A stretch of DNA of 27,406 nucleotides from an uncultured delta proteobacterium (GTDB lineage Bacteria > Myxococcota_A > Polyangia > Polyangiales > Polyangiaceae): positions 1 to 27,406 of the forward strand of contig CAIOHM010000294.1 of the NCBI GenBank assembly GCA_903858055.1. Reading direction: 5' to 3'. Shown piece by piece: positions 8,289-15,685 of the stretch. The position numbers were made by a program, and so were the translations under genes. Position 1 is the stretch's first letter; every line of letters begins with the position of its first letter. The notes under the pieces are model-generated. The model made no database searches. It was not told the origin of the DNA and was given only the letters and a program-made list of their open reading frames with translations.

Positions 8289-9698
8289 GTGTTCCGAGGT
8301 CACGTCAGGCGCGTTCACTTCATCGGCATCGGCGGCATCGGCATGAGCGGCCTCGCGGAGATCCTCCGCACGCTCGAGTTCGAGGTCACCGGCTCCGACC
8401 GCAAGGCGAACGACACCACGCGGCGCCTCGAGACCCTCGGCGCGACGATCTTCGAAGGCCACGACGCGCGCCACGTCGAGGGCGCCGACGTCATCGTCTA
8501 TTCGAGCGCGATCGGCACGAGCAACCCGGAGCTCGAGCGCGCGCGGCAGCTCGCCATCCCTGCGATTCCCCGCGCTGAAATGCTCGCAGAGCTCATGCGC
8601 GTGAAGTACGCGGCGCTCATCGCCGGCAGCCACGGCAAGACGACGACGACCTCGCTCGTGGCCACGGTGCTCCGTGAGGCCGGCCTCGATCCGACCGTCG
8701 TCGTCGGAGGCAAGGTCAACGCGCTTGGCTCGAACGCGCGCTTGGGCGCCGGTGACGTGTTCGTCGCCGAAGCCGACGAGAGCGACGGTTCGTTCTTGCG
8801 CCTCACGCCGACGATCGCGGTCGTCACGAACATCGACCCCGAGCATCTCGACCACTACGGCTCGCTCGAGAAGGTCATGGACGCCTTCGTCGACTTCGTA
8901 AACAAGGTGCCCTTCTACGGCCTCGGCGTCCTCTGCGTGGACCACCCGAACGTGCAGGCGATCTTGCCGCGTATTTCCAGGCGTTACGTCACCTACGGCC
9001 TCTCGCGCCAGGCGGACTATCGCGCGCGGAACATCCGTCAAGAGGGCTTCCTGACGCGCTTCGAGGCGCTGCGCAGTGGCGAGCTCATGGGCGAGTTCGC
9101 CGTGCGCATGCCGGGTGTCCACAACGTGCTCAACGCGCTCGCGGCCCTCGCCGTAGCCGACGAGCTCGCGGTGCCCATGAACGTCGTGCGCGAGGCGATC
9201 GGGCACTTCCATGGCGTGCAGCGCCGCTTCACCGTGGTCGCGCAGCCGAAGCTCGAGCGCGAAGGTCAGACCGGCGACGCCATCCTGATCGACGACTACG
9301 GGCACCACCCGGCCGAGGTCGAAGCGACGCTCTCCGCGGCCCAGAACGGCTTCGACCGCCGCATCGTGGTCGCGTTTCAGCCGCACCGCTACACGCGCAC
9401 GCGCGATCTCTTCGAAGAGTTTACGCGCGCGTTCAACCGCGCCGACGTGCTGCTCATGACCGAAGTCTACGCGGCCGGTGAGGCTCCCATCGAGGGTGCG
9501 ACCGGCGATGCGCTCGCGAAGGCGGTCCGCGCGCACGGGCACCATGCGGTCGAGTTCGTGGCGGACAAGCGCGACCTCGGCAAGCGCCTCCACGCGATTG
9601 TACGCCCCGGCGACATCGTGATTGCGCTCGGCGCCGGCGACGTGAACCAGTCCGTGCGCGAGCTTGCCGCCCTCCTCGAGCGCGAGGCAACGCCATGA
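8289..9698 (+). CDS. murC: UDP-N-acetylmuramate:L-alanine ligase MurC
   Basis: MurC adds the first amino acid, L-Ala, to UDP-MurNAc. The 469-residue product begins with the uridine-binding motif HFIGIGGIGMSGLAEIL (10-26). The ATP loop AGSHGKTTTTS lies at 112-122, EADESDGSF at about 161-169, the metal-site motif NIDPEHLDHYG at 181-191 and DDYGHHPAEVEATL at 335-348, all diagnostic for MurC over the other Mur ligases. The GTG at 8289 follows GGAAAGGG about eight bases upstream and leaves a five-base gap after murG. A standard MurC size argues against a fusion with MurB or Ddl, which are missing between this gene and ftsQ. It ends in an ATGA overlap with ftsQ. Confidence 0.97.
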   Translation: MFRGHVRRVHFIGIGGIGMSGLAEILRTLEFEVTGSDRKANDTTRRLETLGATIFEGHDARHVEGADVIVYSSAIGTSNPELERARQLAIPAIPRAEMLAELMRVKYAALIAGSHGKTTTTSLVATVLREAGLDPTVVVGGKVNALGSNARLGAGDVFVAEADESDGSFLRLTPTIAVVTNIDPEHLDHYGSLEKVMDAFVDFVNKVPFYGLGVLCVDHPNVQAILPRISRRYVTYGLSRQADYRARNIRQEGFLTRFEALRSGELMGEFAVRMPGVHNVLNALAALAVADELAVPMNVVREAIGHFHGVQRRFTVVAQPKLEREGQTGDAILIDDYGHHPAEVEATLSAAQNGFDRRIVVAFQPHRYTRTRDLFEEFTRAFNRADVLLMTEVYAAGEAPIEGATGDALAKAVRAHGHHAVEFVADKRDLGKRLHAIVRPGDIVIALGAGDVNQSVRELAALLEREATP

Positions 9699-10546
9699 GC
9701 GAAGAGTTTCTCGACGAACGTGACCTCATCGAAGACGTCGACGACGAAGGCTCCCACGTCGTCGCGATGGAGTCCCCGGCGCCGCTCAAGCCCGAGATGC
9801 TCCCGCGCGCGGAGAAAGCCAGCGCGGCGTCGATCGGTTGGCTGGTGGTGCTCGCGCTCGGCGTCATCGTCGCGGCGCGCCAGTGGCTCGTGACGACGCC
9901 CTACTTCGCGTTGCGCGACGTGCGCGTCGAGGGCGCCTCGCATCGAAGCGTGGCGCATTACGAAGAGGTGGCGGGGCTCACGAAGGGGCACAACGTGCTC
10001 GCGCTCGACCTGGCCGAAGCGCGCCGCAAGCTCATCGCAGAGCCTTGGGTGGAAGATGCGACGGTCGTGCGCCGCCTCCCCGGTCGCATCGACGTCTCCG
10101 TCCGTGAGCGGGAGCCGCTCGCGGTCCTCGCCCTCGAGGAGCCCTACTTGGTCACGGCCACGGGCAACGTCTTCAAGACGGTCGAGCCGGAAGAGCTCGT
10201 CGACCGGCCTGTGATCACGGGTCTGACGACGGAAGACCTGAGCGACAGCGCAGGGCGCGGGCGCGAACTCCTCCGCCGTGCGCTCGATCTCGCCGCGGAG
10301 TACGAACGCGGCAAGCTGGTGGACGCGATGCCGCTCGAAGAAGTGCACGTCGAGCGTAGCGGAGAGATGGTTCTCCGCGTCGGCGCGCAAGGCGTCGCGC
10401 TGGAGCTCGGCCACGGCCCGTACCGTCACAAGCTCGACATGGCGGCGAAGGTCCTCGCGGAGGTCGATCGACGCGGAGGTCGTGCGACGGCGCTGCTCCT
10501 CGACGGCGCCCCGACGAGCGATCGCGTGGTCGTGCGCGCGCGCTGA
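9695..10546 (+). CDS. ftsQ: Cell division protein FtsQ (POTRA domain)
   Basis: FtsQ is a bitopic divisome protein linking cytoplasmic and periplasmic division factors. The 283-residue product has an acidic cytoplasmic tail (1-44), one transmembrane helix (about 45-64) and a periplasmic POTRA domain (about 69-139). The POTRA includes FALRDVRVEG, the PWVEDATVVRRLP strand pair and the RIDVSVREREP ending. A beta domain follows to the C-terminus with the typical segments PVITGL, LEEVHVE and VALELGHGPY. The ATG at 9695 overlaps the murC stop and has GAGG eight bases upstream. Overall sequence conservation in FtsQ is low, so the call rests on topology, the POTRA pattern and its position before ftsA. 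Confidence 0.93.
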   Translation: MSEEFLDERDLIEDVDDEGSHVVAMESPAPLKPEMLPRAEKASAASIGWLVVLALGVIVAARQWLVTTPYFALRDVRVEGASHRSVAHYEEVAGLTKGHNVLALDLAEARRKLIAEPWVEDATVVRRLPGRIDVSVREREPLAVLALEEPYLVTATGNVFKTVEPEELVDRPVITGLTTEDLSDSAGRGRELLRRALDLAAEYERGKLVDAMPLEEVHVERSGEMVLRVGAQGVALELGHGPYRHKLDMAAKVLAEVDRRGGRATALLLDGAPTSDRVVVRAR

Positions 10547-10556
10547 AACGCGATCG

Positions 10557-10597
10557 CCAACGCGCGTTGGTGCGTGTGCTCGCGAAGCTTCGCGAGC
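10557..10597. repeat. Two adjacent perfect palindromes in the ftsQ-ftsA gap
   Basis: Eleven bases after the ftsQ stop there is a perfect 14-base palindrome (CCAACGCGCGTTGG, 10557-10570). Seven bases later comes a perfect 20-base palindrome (10578-10597, half-site GCTCGCGAAG). Either could fold as RNA hairpins between ftsQ and ftsA or serve as dyad protein sites. No T-run follows, so a classical intrinsic terminator is unlikely. They divide the compact coupled part of the cluster from ftsA. Confidence 0.6.
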
Positions 10598-10636
10598 GCT
10601 GAAAATCCTCGTGTTCGAGCGCGTACGTCCTCACGC

Positions 10637-10664
10637 ATCGAAGCATGGAAATAAGCACTTCGAT
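10637..10664. promoter_or_regulatory. Inverted repeat upstream of ftsA (possible operator)
   Basis: ATCGAAG (10637-10643) is repeated in inverse orientation as CTTCGAT (10658-10664) with a 14-base, relatively AT-rich spacer, about 45-70 bases before the ftsA start. The geometry suits a dimeric regulator site, but no regulator is known from the window and the arms are short, so this may be chance. Confidence 0.25.
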
Positions 10665-10706
10665 TTCTTGGCCACGGTGCGTCGTGCATGCGACCACCGG
10701 TCCACG

Positions 10707-11966
10707 ATGAGTGCGCAGGGACAAGTGATCGTCGGGCTCGACATTGGCACCACCAAGGTGTGCGCTGTTGTCGGTGAAGTGGACGCGGATGGAATCACGA
10801 TCCTCGGGGTCGGGACGGTCGCGTGCAAGGGTTTGAAGCGAGGCATCGTCTCGAACATCGAGCTGACGGTGCGCTCGATTCGCGACGCGGTCGAGGCGGC
10901 CCAGCAGATGGCAGGCGTGAAGATCGACACGGTCTACGCTGGCATCGCGGGCAGCCACATTCGCGCGCACATGAGCGACGGCGTCGCGGCGGTCGCGGAC
11001 CGCGAAGTCACGCGCGCGGACGTCGAGCGCGTGCTCGAAGGTGCACGCGCGATCCCCATCGACGTCGACCGACAGATTCTTCACGCGCTGCCGCGTGAGT
11101 TCGTCGTCGACAGCCAAGACGGCATCCTCGACCCCATCGGCATGAGCGGGGTGCGCCTCGGCGTGCACGTGAACCTCGTGACGGCGGCGACGACCTGCGT
11201 GCAGAACGTGGTCCGCTGCGCCGAGCGCGCGGGGCTCAAGGTCGCCGACGTCGTGCTCCAGCCGCTTGCCAGCGCGCACGCGGTCCTCTCGGAAGACGAG
11301 AAGGAGATCGGCGCCGCGGTCATCGACATCGGCGGCGGCACCACGGACGTGCTGCTCTACGCGAACGGCGGTATCGCCCACACGTCGAGCATCCCCGTCG
11401 GCGGCAACAACGTCACGAGCGACATCGCGACGGGGCTCCACACGCCCATGGGCGAAGCCGATCGCATCAAGCGCATCTACGGCTGCGCGCTCGGTCGCCT
11501 CGTCGAAGAGAGCGAAGAGATCGAAGTGCCCGGCGTTGGGACGCACGCTCCTCGTCGCGTCGCGCGCCACGTGCTCACCGACATCATCGAGCCGCGCGTC
11601 GAAGAGATCTTCGCGGTCGTTCGTCGTCGCATCGAGGAGACCGGTCTCCTCGAGCAGCTCTCATCGGGCGCGGTGCTCACCGGCGGCTCGGTCGTGCTCG
11701 AAGGCATGACGGAGTTCGCCGAGGAGATCCTCGGGATGCCCGTTCGCATCGGCTACCCGATCGGCGTTCGCGGCATGGTCGCGCTCGTCAACGGTCCGCA
11801 GTACGCGACCGCCATCGGTCTCGTGAAGTACGGGGCCGAGCAGCTCTCGCAGGCGCGTGAGCGCACGCAAGTCACTTCGCACCCGTCGAGCTCGCGCACG
11901 CGCGTCGAGCCGGAGCAGCCCAAGGCCCCGAGCGGCCTTTGGAACTGGTTCCGCCAGGCTTGGTGA
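10707..11966 (+). CDS. ftsA: Cell division protein FtsA (actin-like membrane tether of the Z-ring)
   Basis: FtsA is an actin-fold ATP-binding protein that ties FtsZ polymers to the inner membrane. The 419-residue product has the phosphate-1 loop LDIGTTK (11-17), phosphate-2 loop DIGGGTTDV (207-215) and the adenosine motif GAVLTGGSVVLEG (321-333). The 1C subdomain of FtsA falls at about 90-165. A disordered linker (about 382-408) leads to the amphipathic C-terminal helix GLWNWFRQAW, the expected membrane-targeting sequence. The ATG at 10707 was chosen because the frame is open far upstream but homologues begin only a few residues before VGLDIGTT; the start has no clear Shine-Dalgarno. Unlike its upstream neighbours it is separated by a 160-base gap. 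Confidence 0.96.
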   Translation: MSAQGQVIVGLDIGTTKVCAVVGEVDADGITILGVGTVACKGLKRGIVSNIELTVRSIRDAVEAAQQMAGVKIDTVYAGIAGSHIRAHMSDGVAAVADREVTRADVERVLEGARAIPIDVDRQILHALPREFVVDSQDGILDPIGMSGVRLGVHVNLVTAATTCVQNVVRCAERAGLKVADVVLQPLASAHAVLSEDEKEIGAAVIDIGGGTTDVLLYANGGIAHTSSIPVGGNNVTSDIATGLHTPMGEADRIKRIYGCALGRLVEESEEIEVPGVGTHAPRRVARHVLTDIIEPRVEEIFAVVRRRIEETGLLEQLSSGAVLTGGSVVLEGMTEFAEEILGMPVRIGYPIGVRGMVALVNGPQYATAIGLVKYGAEQLSQARERTQVTSHPSSSRTRVEPEQPKAPSGLWNWFRQAW

Positions 11967-12029
11967 AAAAAACGTTCACGCGAATTTGGCCCGAGCCATG
12001 TGCGCGTGATTCCTTCCCGCTTGCTTGAT

Positions 12030-12062
12030 GAAGCTCTTCGGTAAGAGGCGACCGAAGGCTTC
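12030..12062 (+). promoter_or_regulatory. Stem-loop in the ftsZ leader
   Basis: In the 158-base ftsA-ftsZ gap, GAAGC+CTTCGGT (12030-12042, one bulged T) can pair with ACCGAAG+GCTTC (12051-12062), giving a 12-pair stem with an eight-base loop. It ends 49 bases before the ftsZ ribosome binding site. No T-run follows, so it is not an obvious terminator; it might affect mRNA stability or ftsZ translation. The function is inference only. Confidence 0.45.
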
Positions 12063-12111
12063 GAGAAAACCGAGCCGACTTGCAGAGGCAAAAACGCAAG
12101 ACGGCGCTCTG

Positions 12112-12116
12112 GGAGG
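12112..12116 (+). promoter_or_regulatory. Ribosome binding site fixing the ftsZ start
   Basis: GGAGG lies eight bases before the ATG at 12125. It decides between this ATG and an in-frame upstream codon at 12080 that would add 15 basic residues not expected on FtsZ. Confidence 0.85.
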
Positions 12117-12124
12117 ATCGACAG

Positions 12125-13471
12125 ATGTTTTCCATCGAATTTGCTGACGACACGCAGGAATATCAGGCTCGCATCAAGGTCATTGGTGTGGGTGGCTCGG
12201 GCGGCAACGCCGTCAACACGATGATCAACTTCGGCCTCGAGGGCGTGGAGTTCATCGCGATCAACACCGACGCGCAGGCGCTCAACGTCAACGCGGCGCC
12301 GACGAAGCTCAACATCGGGTCGGCGCTCACGCGCGGCCTCGGTGCGGGCGCGGACCCGGAGCGCGGTCGCAAGGCGGCGCTCGAAGACGTGCAGCGCATC
12401 AAGGAGCTCATCAGCGGCGCGGACATGGTCTTCGTCACCGCGGGCATGGGCGGCGGCACCGGCACCGGCGCGGCCCCGATCGTCGCGCAGATCGCTCGTG
12501 AAGAAGGCGCGCTCACCGTGGGCGTCGTCACCAAGCCCTTCGGCTTCGAAGGTCGCCAGCGCTCGAAGCGCGCCGAGCACGGCCTGCTCGCGCTCGCGGA
12601 GCACGTCGACACGCTCATCACGATCCCGAACGAGAAGCTCCTCATGCTCGGCGATGAAGACCTGAGCTTCATCGACTCGTTCCGCAAGGCCGACGAGGTC
12701 CTCTACCAGGCGGTGAAGGGGATCAGCGACCTCATCCAGGTTCAGGGCATCGTGAACGTCGACTTCGCCGACGTGAAGACCGTCATGTCGAACATGGGCC
12801 GCGCGCTCATGGGCACCGGCATCGCGAAGGGCCAGCACCGTGCGCGCCTCGCGGCCGAAATGGCCGTGAGCTCGCCTCTCCTCGACAACATCTCGGTCCA
12901 CGGCGCCATGGGCGTCCTCATCAACGTCGTCGGCGGCCCCGACCTCAAGATGAAGGAGATCGACGAGGCGGCGAAGCTGATTCAGGAGCAGGCGCACGAA
13001 GAGGCGAACATCATCTTCGGCGCGAGCATCGACGAGTCCCTCGGCGACAGCGTCAAGGTCACCGTCATCGCGACCGGCTTCGACTTCGAAGAGCGCCGCG
13101 CCGCGGAAGACATGCGTCACAGCGCGCAGCTCCAGGCGCGCTCGCACAGCGGTCTCGAGCTCTCCTCGGCCTACGCGCGCACGATGGACCCCGTCGCCGC
13201 GCAGCGTAGCCAGCACGCACCCGCGTCGACCTCCTTCCGCCCGGCTCCCAGCATGGAGGCCGCCCGCGCGCTTCACCAGGAGCCGCAGGCAATCGCCCCG
13301 GCGTCGCGTCGCCCGGCTCCCTTCGAGCCCCGCACGGCCTCCGCGGCCCCGGCCTCGCAGTCCCCCACGAGCCAGTTCCGCGTTCAGGCGCCGCGTTCCG
13401 TGCGCGCCTTCCCGTCGACCGTCGAAGAAGACTTCGACGTGCCGGCGTACCAGCGCCGCGGCAACCTCTGA
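12125..13471 (+). CDS. ftsZ: Cell division GTPase FtsZ
   Basis: FtsZ is the tubulin-like GTPase that forms the cytokinetic ring at midcell. The 448-residue product has the N-terminal nucleotide loop VIGVGGSGGNAVN (about 19-31), the tubulin signature GGGTGTG (109-115) and the T7-loop motif NVDFADVK (211-218) that completes the GTPase site of the neighbouring subunit. The globular core ends near 320. A variable Ala/Pro/Ser-rich linker (about 325-432) is followed by the conserved C-terminal peptide DFDVPAYQRR, which in the family binds FtsA and other partners. The start is set by GGAGG at 12112-12116. lpxC, which follows ftsZ in enterobacteria, is absent; a terminator follows instead. Confidence 0.98.
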   Translation: MFSIEFADDTQEYQARIKVIGVGGSGGNAVNTMINFGLEGVEFIAINTDAQALNVNAAPTKLNIGSALTRGLGAGADPERGRKAALEDVQRIKELISGADMVFVTAGMGGGTGTGAAPIVAQIAREEGALTVGVVTKPFGFEGRQRSKRAEHGLLALAEHVDTLITIPNEKLLMLGDEDLSFIDSFRKADEVLYQAVKGISDLIQVQGIVNVDFADVKTVMSNMGRALMGTGIAKGQHRARLAAEMAVSSPLLDNISVHGAMGVLINVVGGPDLKMKEIDEAAKLIQEQAHEEANIIFGASIDESLGDSVKVTVIATGFDFEERRAAEDMRHSAQLQARSHSGLELSSAYARTMDPVAAQRSQHAPASTSFRPAPSMEAARALHQEPQAIAPASRRPAPFEPRTASAAPASQSPTSQFRVQAPRSVRAFPSTVEEDFDVPAYQRRGNL

Positions 13472-13514
13472 CGAACCGGGTCGTCGCGTACGATCCTGCG
13501 ACGACCGCGCCTCT

Positions 13515-13554
13515 CACCGCGTCCAAGCTTGCTTGGGCGCGGTGTCTGCATTTT
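13515..13554 (+). terminator. Intrinsic terminator after ftsZ (end of dcw cluster)
   Basis: CACCGCGTCCAAGC (13515-13528) pairs with GCTTGGGCGCGGTG (13531-13544) in a 13-14 base-pair stem with one G-T wobble and a minimal loop, 43 bases after the ftsZ stop. The tail TCTGCATTTT (13545-13554) is only moderately T-rich. It is the natural end of the + strand division transcript. Confidence 0.75.
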
Positions 13555-13571
13555 GCACGCATGCGAGAACG

Positions 13572-13602
13572 AAAAAGGGCCCGGTCCGAAGACCGAGCCC
13601 TT
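13572..13602 (-). terminator. Intrinsic terminator of the - strand gene run
   Basis: Read on the - strand, AAGGGCTCGGTC, a TTCG tetraloop and GACCGGGCCCTT form a 12-pair stem with one wobble (13575-13602), followed at once by a run of five T (13572-13576, sharing two bases with the stem). The hairpin begins 21 bases after the stop of the Cys-rich lipoprotein gene. This is a textbook rho-independent terminator, facing the ftsZ terminator only about 20 bases away. Confidence 0.9.
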
Positions 13603-13623
13603 GGCGTTCATGAAGCGCCTCGC

Positions 13624-14274
13624 TCAGCGGCAGACACCCATGAACGTGCCGAAGATGGTCGCCGCGCGGCAGGTCGTGCCGTTCGGGCAGTCGGCGTTGG
13701 AGGTGCACACGGGCGACTGGCCTGCGCCGCAGCTCGCCTGGCACGCGCTGCCCTTGTGGCCGCTCTTCGCCCAGTCGTAGGAGCACTGCGCGTACTGCTC
13801 GGTCGCGCCGAGCGCGCAGCAGACCGTTCCGCCCGTGCAGTCCGAAGCTTGGGTGCACTCGTACTTGCGCGCCGCGCCGGCGTCGAAGTCACACGCCGCG
13901 CGCGCCGTGCACGCGTTGCGCGCGCCCGCGTCCGTAAAGCTCACGCAGCACGACTCGCCCTCTTGGCAGTAGGGGCCCGCGTCGATGCCGCCCTTGAAGC
14001 AGTAGAGGCCGCCGGCGTCGCGCACGCGGATCGACACGCGCGAGTCACAGCCGCTGTCGACCACCGAGCCCGCGTCCGTCGTCGGCGCGGTGCCCGCGTC
14101 CGAGGCCGAAGTGCCCGAGTCCGTCGCCGGGGCCGTCGCGTCCTTCACCGTACCCGCGTCCTTCGTGACGACGGGCACCGAGGTGTCGTCGTCGCTGCCG
14201 CAGGCCGCAAGGAGGGCCGTGGCTCCGAGGGCCACGAGGGAAAAGACCGAGAGAATCGTTTGCGACGTCTTCAT
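13624..14274 (-). CDS. Cys-rich predicted lipoprotein with Asp/Ala/Thr-rich linker
   Basis: The 216-residue product has a lipoprotein signal peptide (MKTSQ, hydrophobic stretch, lipobox LAAC with the lipidated Cys at 25). A low-complexity Asp/Ala/Thr/Ser linker with several DAG units runs to about residue 72. The C-terminal domain is rich in Cys (about 18, with two CC pairs), suggesting a disulphide-bonded periplasmic or surface module; patterns such as ESCCVS and GTVCCAL recur in myxobacterial secreted proteins (from memory). No enzymatic motif is recognised. The ATG at 14274 has no Shine-Dalgarno, but TAATCT lies seven bases upstream. It is the last gene of the - strand run and is followed by a strong terminator. 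The PAP2 gene ends ten bases upstream. Confidence 0.8.
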   Translation of the reverse strand: MKTSQTILSVFSLVALGATALLAACGSDDDTSVPVVTKDAGTVKDATAPATDSGTSASDAGTAPTTDAGSVVDSGCDSRVSIRVRDAGGLYCFKGGIDAGPYCQEGESCCVSFTDAGARNACTARAACDFDAGAARKYECTQASDCTGGTVCCALGATEQYAQCSYDWAKSGHKGSACQASCGAGQSPVCTSNADCPNGTTCRAATIFGTFMGVCR

Positions 14275-14281
14275 GGGCGGG

Positions 14282-14287
14282 AGATTA
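14282..14287 (-). promoter_or_regulatory. Possible -10 element (TAATCT) of a leaderless start
   Basis: TAATCT ends seven bases before the lipoprotein ATG and fits TAnnnT. It overlaps the TAA stop of the PAP2 gene, so part of the match is imposed by coding. No good -35 box is seen. Confidence 0.3.
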
Positions 14288-15307
14288 GCCGTGATTTTCG
14301 GAGGCGCCGAGACTTTTTCGTGGCGCCACGGTGGCCCCGAAGAGGCGCGGCGCGGGGTTCGGGAGGAAGGGGTCGAAGACCGGTCCGACGCCGCTCCGCG
14401 CGCGCCAGTGGGCTTCGCGATCCGAGACCGTGCGGCACGTGAGCGCGGAGCCCGTCGCGAGCAGGAGACCTGCGACCACGTCGACGATGTAGTGCCAGCG
14501 GAGGAAGAGCGTCGCTCCGATGATGTTCGCGGCGATGATGGCGAGCGGCAGCCACGTCCAGCAAAAGGGGCGGCGCGTGCGGTGCAAGAACGCGAAGATG
14601 GCGACGAAGCTCGGGCCTGCCGTGTGGAGCGAAGGGAAGATGTCCTTGCCTGCACCGCCCGCGGCCACGGCCGTGCGCACGAGGTTCCAGAACGTGCCGC
14701 CCTCGAGCGGCTCGTGGAGGAACTGGCCCCGAAAGAACCAAAACGGTCCGTAGCCGGGCACCGCCAAGTAGGTCGCGTGGCCGACGCAGAAGACGATGAG
14801 GATGCCGAGCGTGAAGCGCGTGCAAAGCTGGCCACGTCCTCCGAACAGCAGCATCGGGACCACGTGAGACGCGAGCACCAGGAAGTGCAGGTAGTAGAAG
14901 AAGGCGAACCACTCGACGCGGGCCGGGGTGATGAAGCGGTCCCAGGCGAGGGCGGGCTCGAAGCCGAAGAGCGCGAGATCGGCGGCGTAGACCTGCGCGT
15001 CGACGATGCGCGAGGTGACGGCGGGGAGCACGAACTGCAGCTCGAGGTAGCTCGTCAGGAAGGTCGCGAAGAGGACGGTCCGGTAGATGGCCCCCTTCGC
15101 GATGACGTAGCGCGCGCCCCAGGGGCTCCGGTGCAGCGCCGCGACGACGACGAAGACGACGAGGTTGAGCATGACCGGTCCGAGCACGTCCTCACGACTC
15201 GGCCCCGAGCCAAAGACGACCGCGAGCACGAAGAACGTGTAGTACGCGGCCAGCAACACATCGAGCACGGCCCAGCGCCGGAGCGAGAGCGGGTGAATCG
15301 CGGTCAT
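14285..15307 (-). CDS. PAP2-superfamily membrane enzyme, inositol phosphorylceramide synthase-like
   Basis: A 340-residue polytopic membrane protein with about six to seven hydrophobic segments. The motif KDIFPSLHTAGPSF at about 221-234 corresponds to the second phosphatase motif of PAP2 (PSxH), and LRWHYIVDVVAG at 269-280 to the third (H272 and D276, HxxxD). Such PSLH plus HYxxD spacing is typical of the AUR1-like PAP2 branch, which transfers phospho-head-groups to lipids. The PGYGPFWFF segment (184-192) fits the first motif region of that branch. The substrate is unknown; a phospholipid or sphingolipid is plausible. The ATG at 15307 overlaps the ferredoxin stop (ATGA), so the two are coupled, and the frame upstream of that ATG is only an open shadow. 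Confidence 0.8.
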   Translation of the reverse strand: MTAIHPLSLRRWAVLDVLLAAYYTFFVLAVVFGSGPSREDVLGPVMLNLVVFVVVAALHRSPWGARYVIAKGAIYRTVLFATFLTSYLELQFVLPAVTSRIVDAQVYAADLALFGFEPALAWDRFITPARVEWFAFFYYLHFLVLASHVVPMLLFGGRGQLCTRFTLGILIVFCVGHATYLAVPGYGPFWFFRGQFLHEPLEGGTFWNLVRTAVAAGGAGKDIFPSLHTAGPSFVAIFAFLHRTRRPFCWTWLPLAIIAANIIGATLFLRWHYIVDVVAGLLLATGSALTCRTVSDREAHWRARSGVGPVFDPFLPNPAPRLFGATVAPRKSLGASENHG

Positions 15308-15615
15308 TCGTCGTCGCGCGCGGGCCGTAGGACGACGAGGCCCGAGCCTGCCTTCAGGCGCGCGCAGCACGCGAGCCGCTGCGTCGCGGTGGCATTGAAG
15401 ATCTCGAGGAGGTCGAGCTCCTCGTCGTCGTGGGACTCGAGCTCGCCGGCGCCTTCGACCACGACCACACGGCAAGTGCCGCAGTTCGCGCTCCGGCATG
15501 AGAAGGGCACCACACCCTTCGGCGAGGCGTCGCACACGTCGGCGAGGCGACCGCCCTCTTCGCAAGGGACCTCGACGTGGGTGTCGTCTTCGAGAACAAA
15601 GCGCACGATGGCCAT
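15304..15615 (-). CDS. [2Fe-2S] plant-type ferredoxin
   Basis: The 103-residue protein has the plant/adrenodoxin-type cluster pattern C40-x4-C45-x2-C48 (CRSANCGTC) and a fourth ligand in RLACCARL (C83, possibly C84). The N-terminal beta strands lack a signal peptide, so it is a cytoplasmic electron carrier. Asp/Glu-rich stretches (about 57-72) would suit docking to a reductase or oxygenase. Its redox partner is not in the window. The gene overlaps the PAP2 gene by four bases, hinting that the carrier may serve a membrane lipid oxidase or desaturase, but this is inference. The ATG has no Shine-Dalgarno; TAGCCT is six bases upstream. Confidence 0.88.
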   Translation of the reverse strand: MAIVRFVLEDDTHVEVPCEEGGRLADVCDASPKGVVPFSCRSANCGTCRVVVVEGAGELESHDDEELDLLEIFNATATQRLACCARLKAGSGLVVLRPARDDE

Positions 15616-15621
15616 CGGCGC

Positions 15622-15627
15622 AGGCTA
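15622..15627 (-). promoter_or_regulatory. Possible -10 element (TAGCCT) of a leaderless start
   Basis: TAGCCT is followed by GCGCCG and then the ferredoxin ATG. The same TAGnCTGCGCCGATG string occurs at the PLP enzyme start (19062-19076). The 70-base gap before this gene would allow its own promoter. Confidence 0.35.
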
Positions 15628-15685
15628 GCCATTTCGGTGGCGTTTCGCAGCGGCGGTTTTTTCGCGCCCAGGGGCCAGGCGCCCG

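Noticed and set aside
10278..10706. Upstream in-frame extension of ftsA (143 extra codons)
   Set aside because: It overlaps the end of ftsQ, is Arg/Ser-rich, and FtsA homologues start just before VGLDIGTT; the ATG at 10707 is the plausible start.
15628..15685. Possible terminator between the methyltransferase and ferredoxin genes
   Set aside because: Only a five to six pair stem (GCGCC/GGCGC) and the following homopolymer is A, not T, on the transcribed strand.
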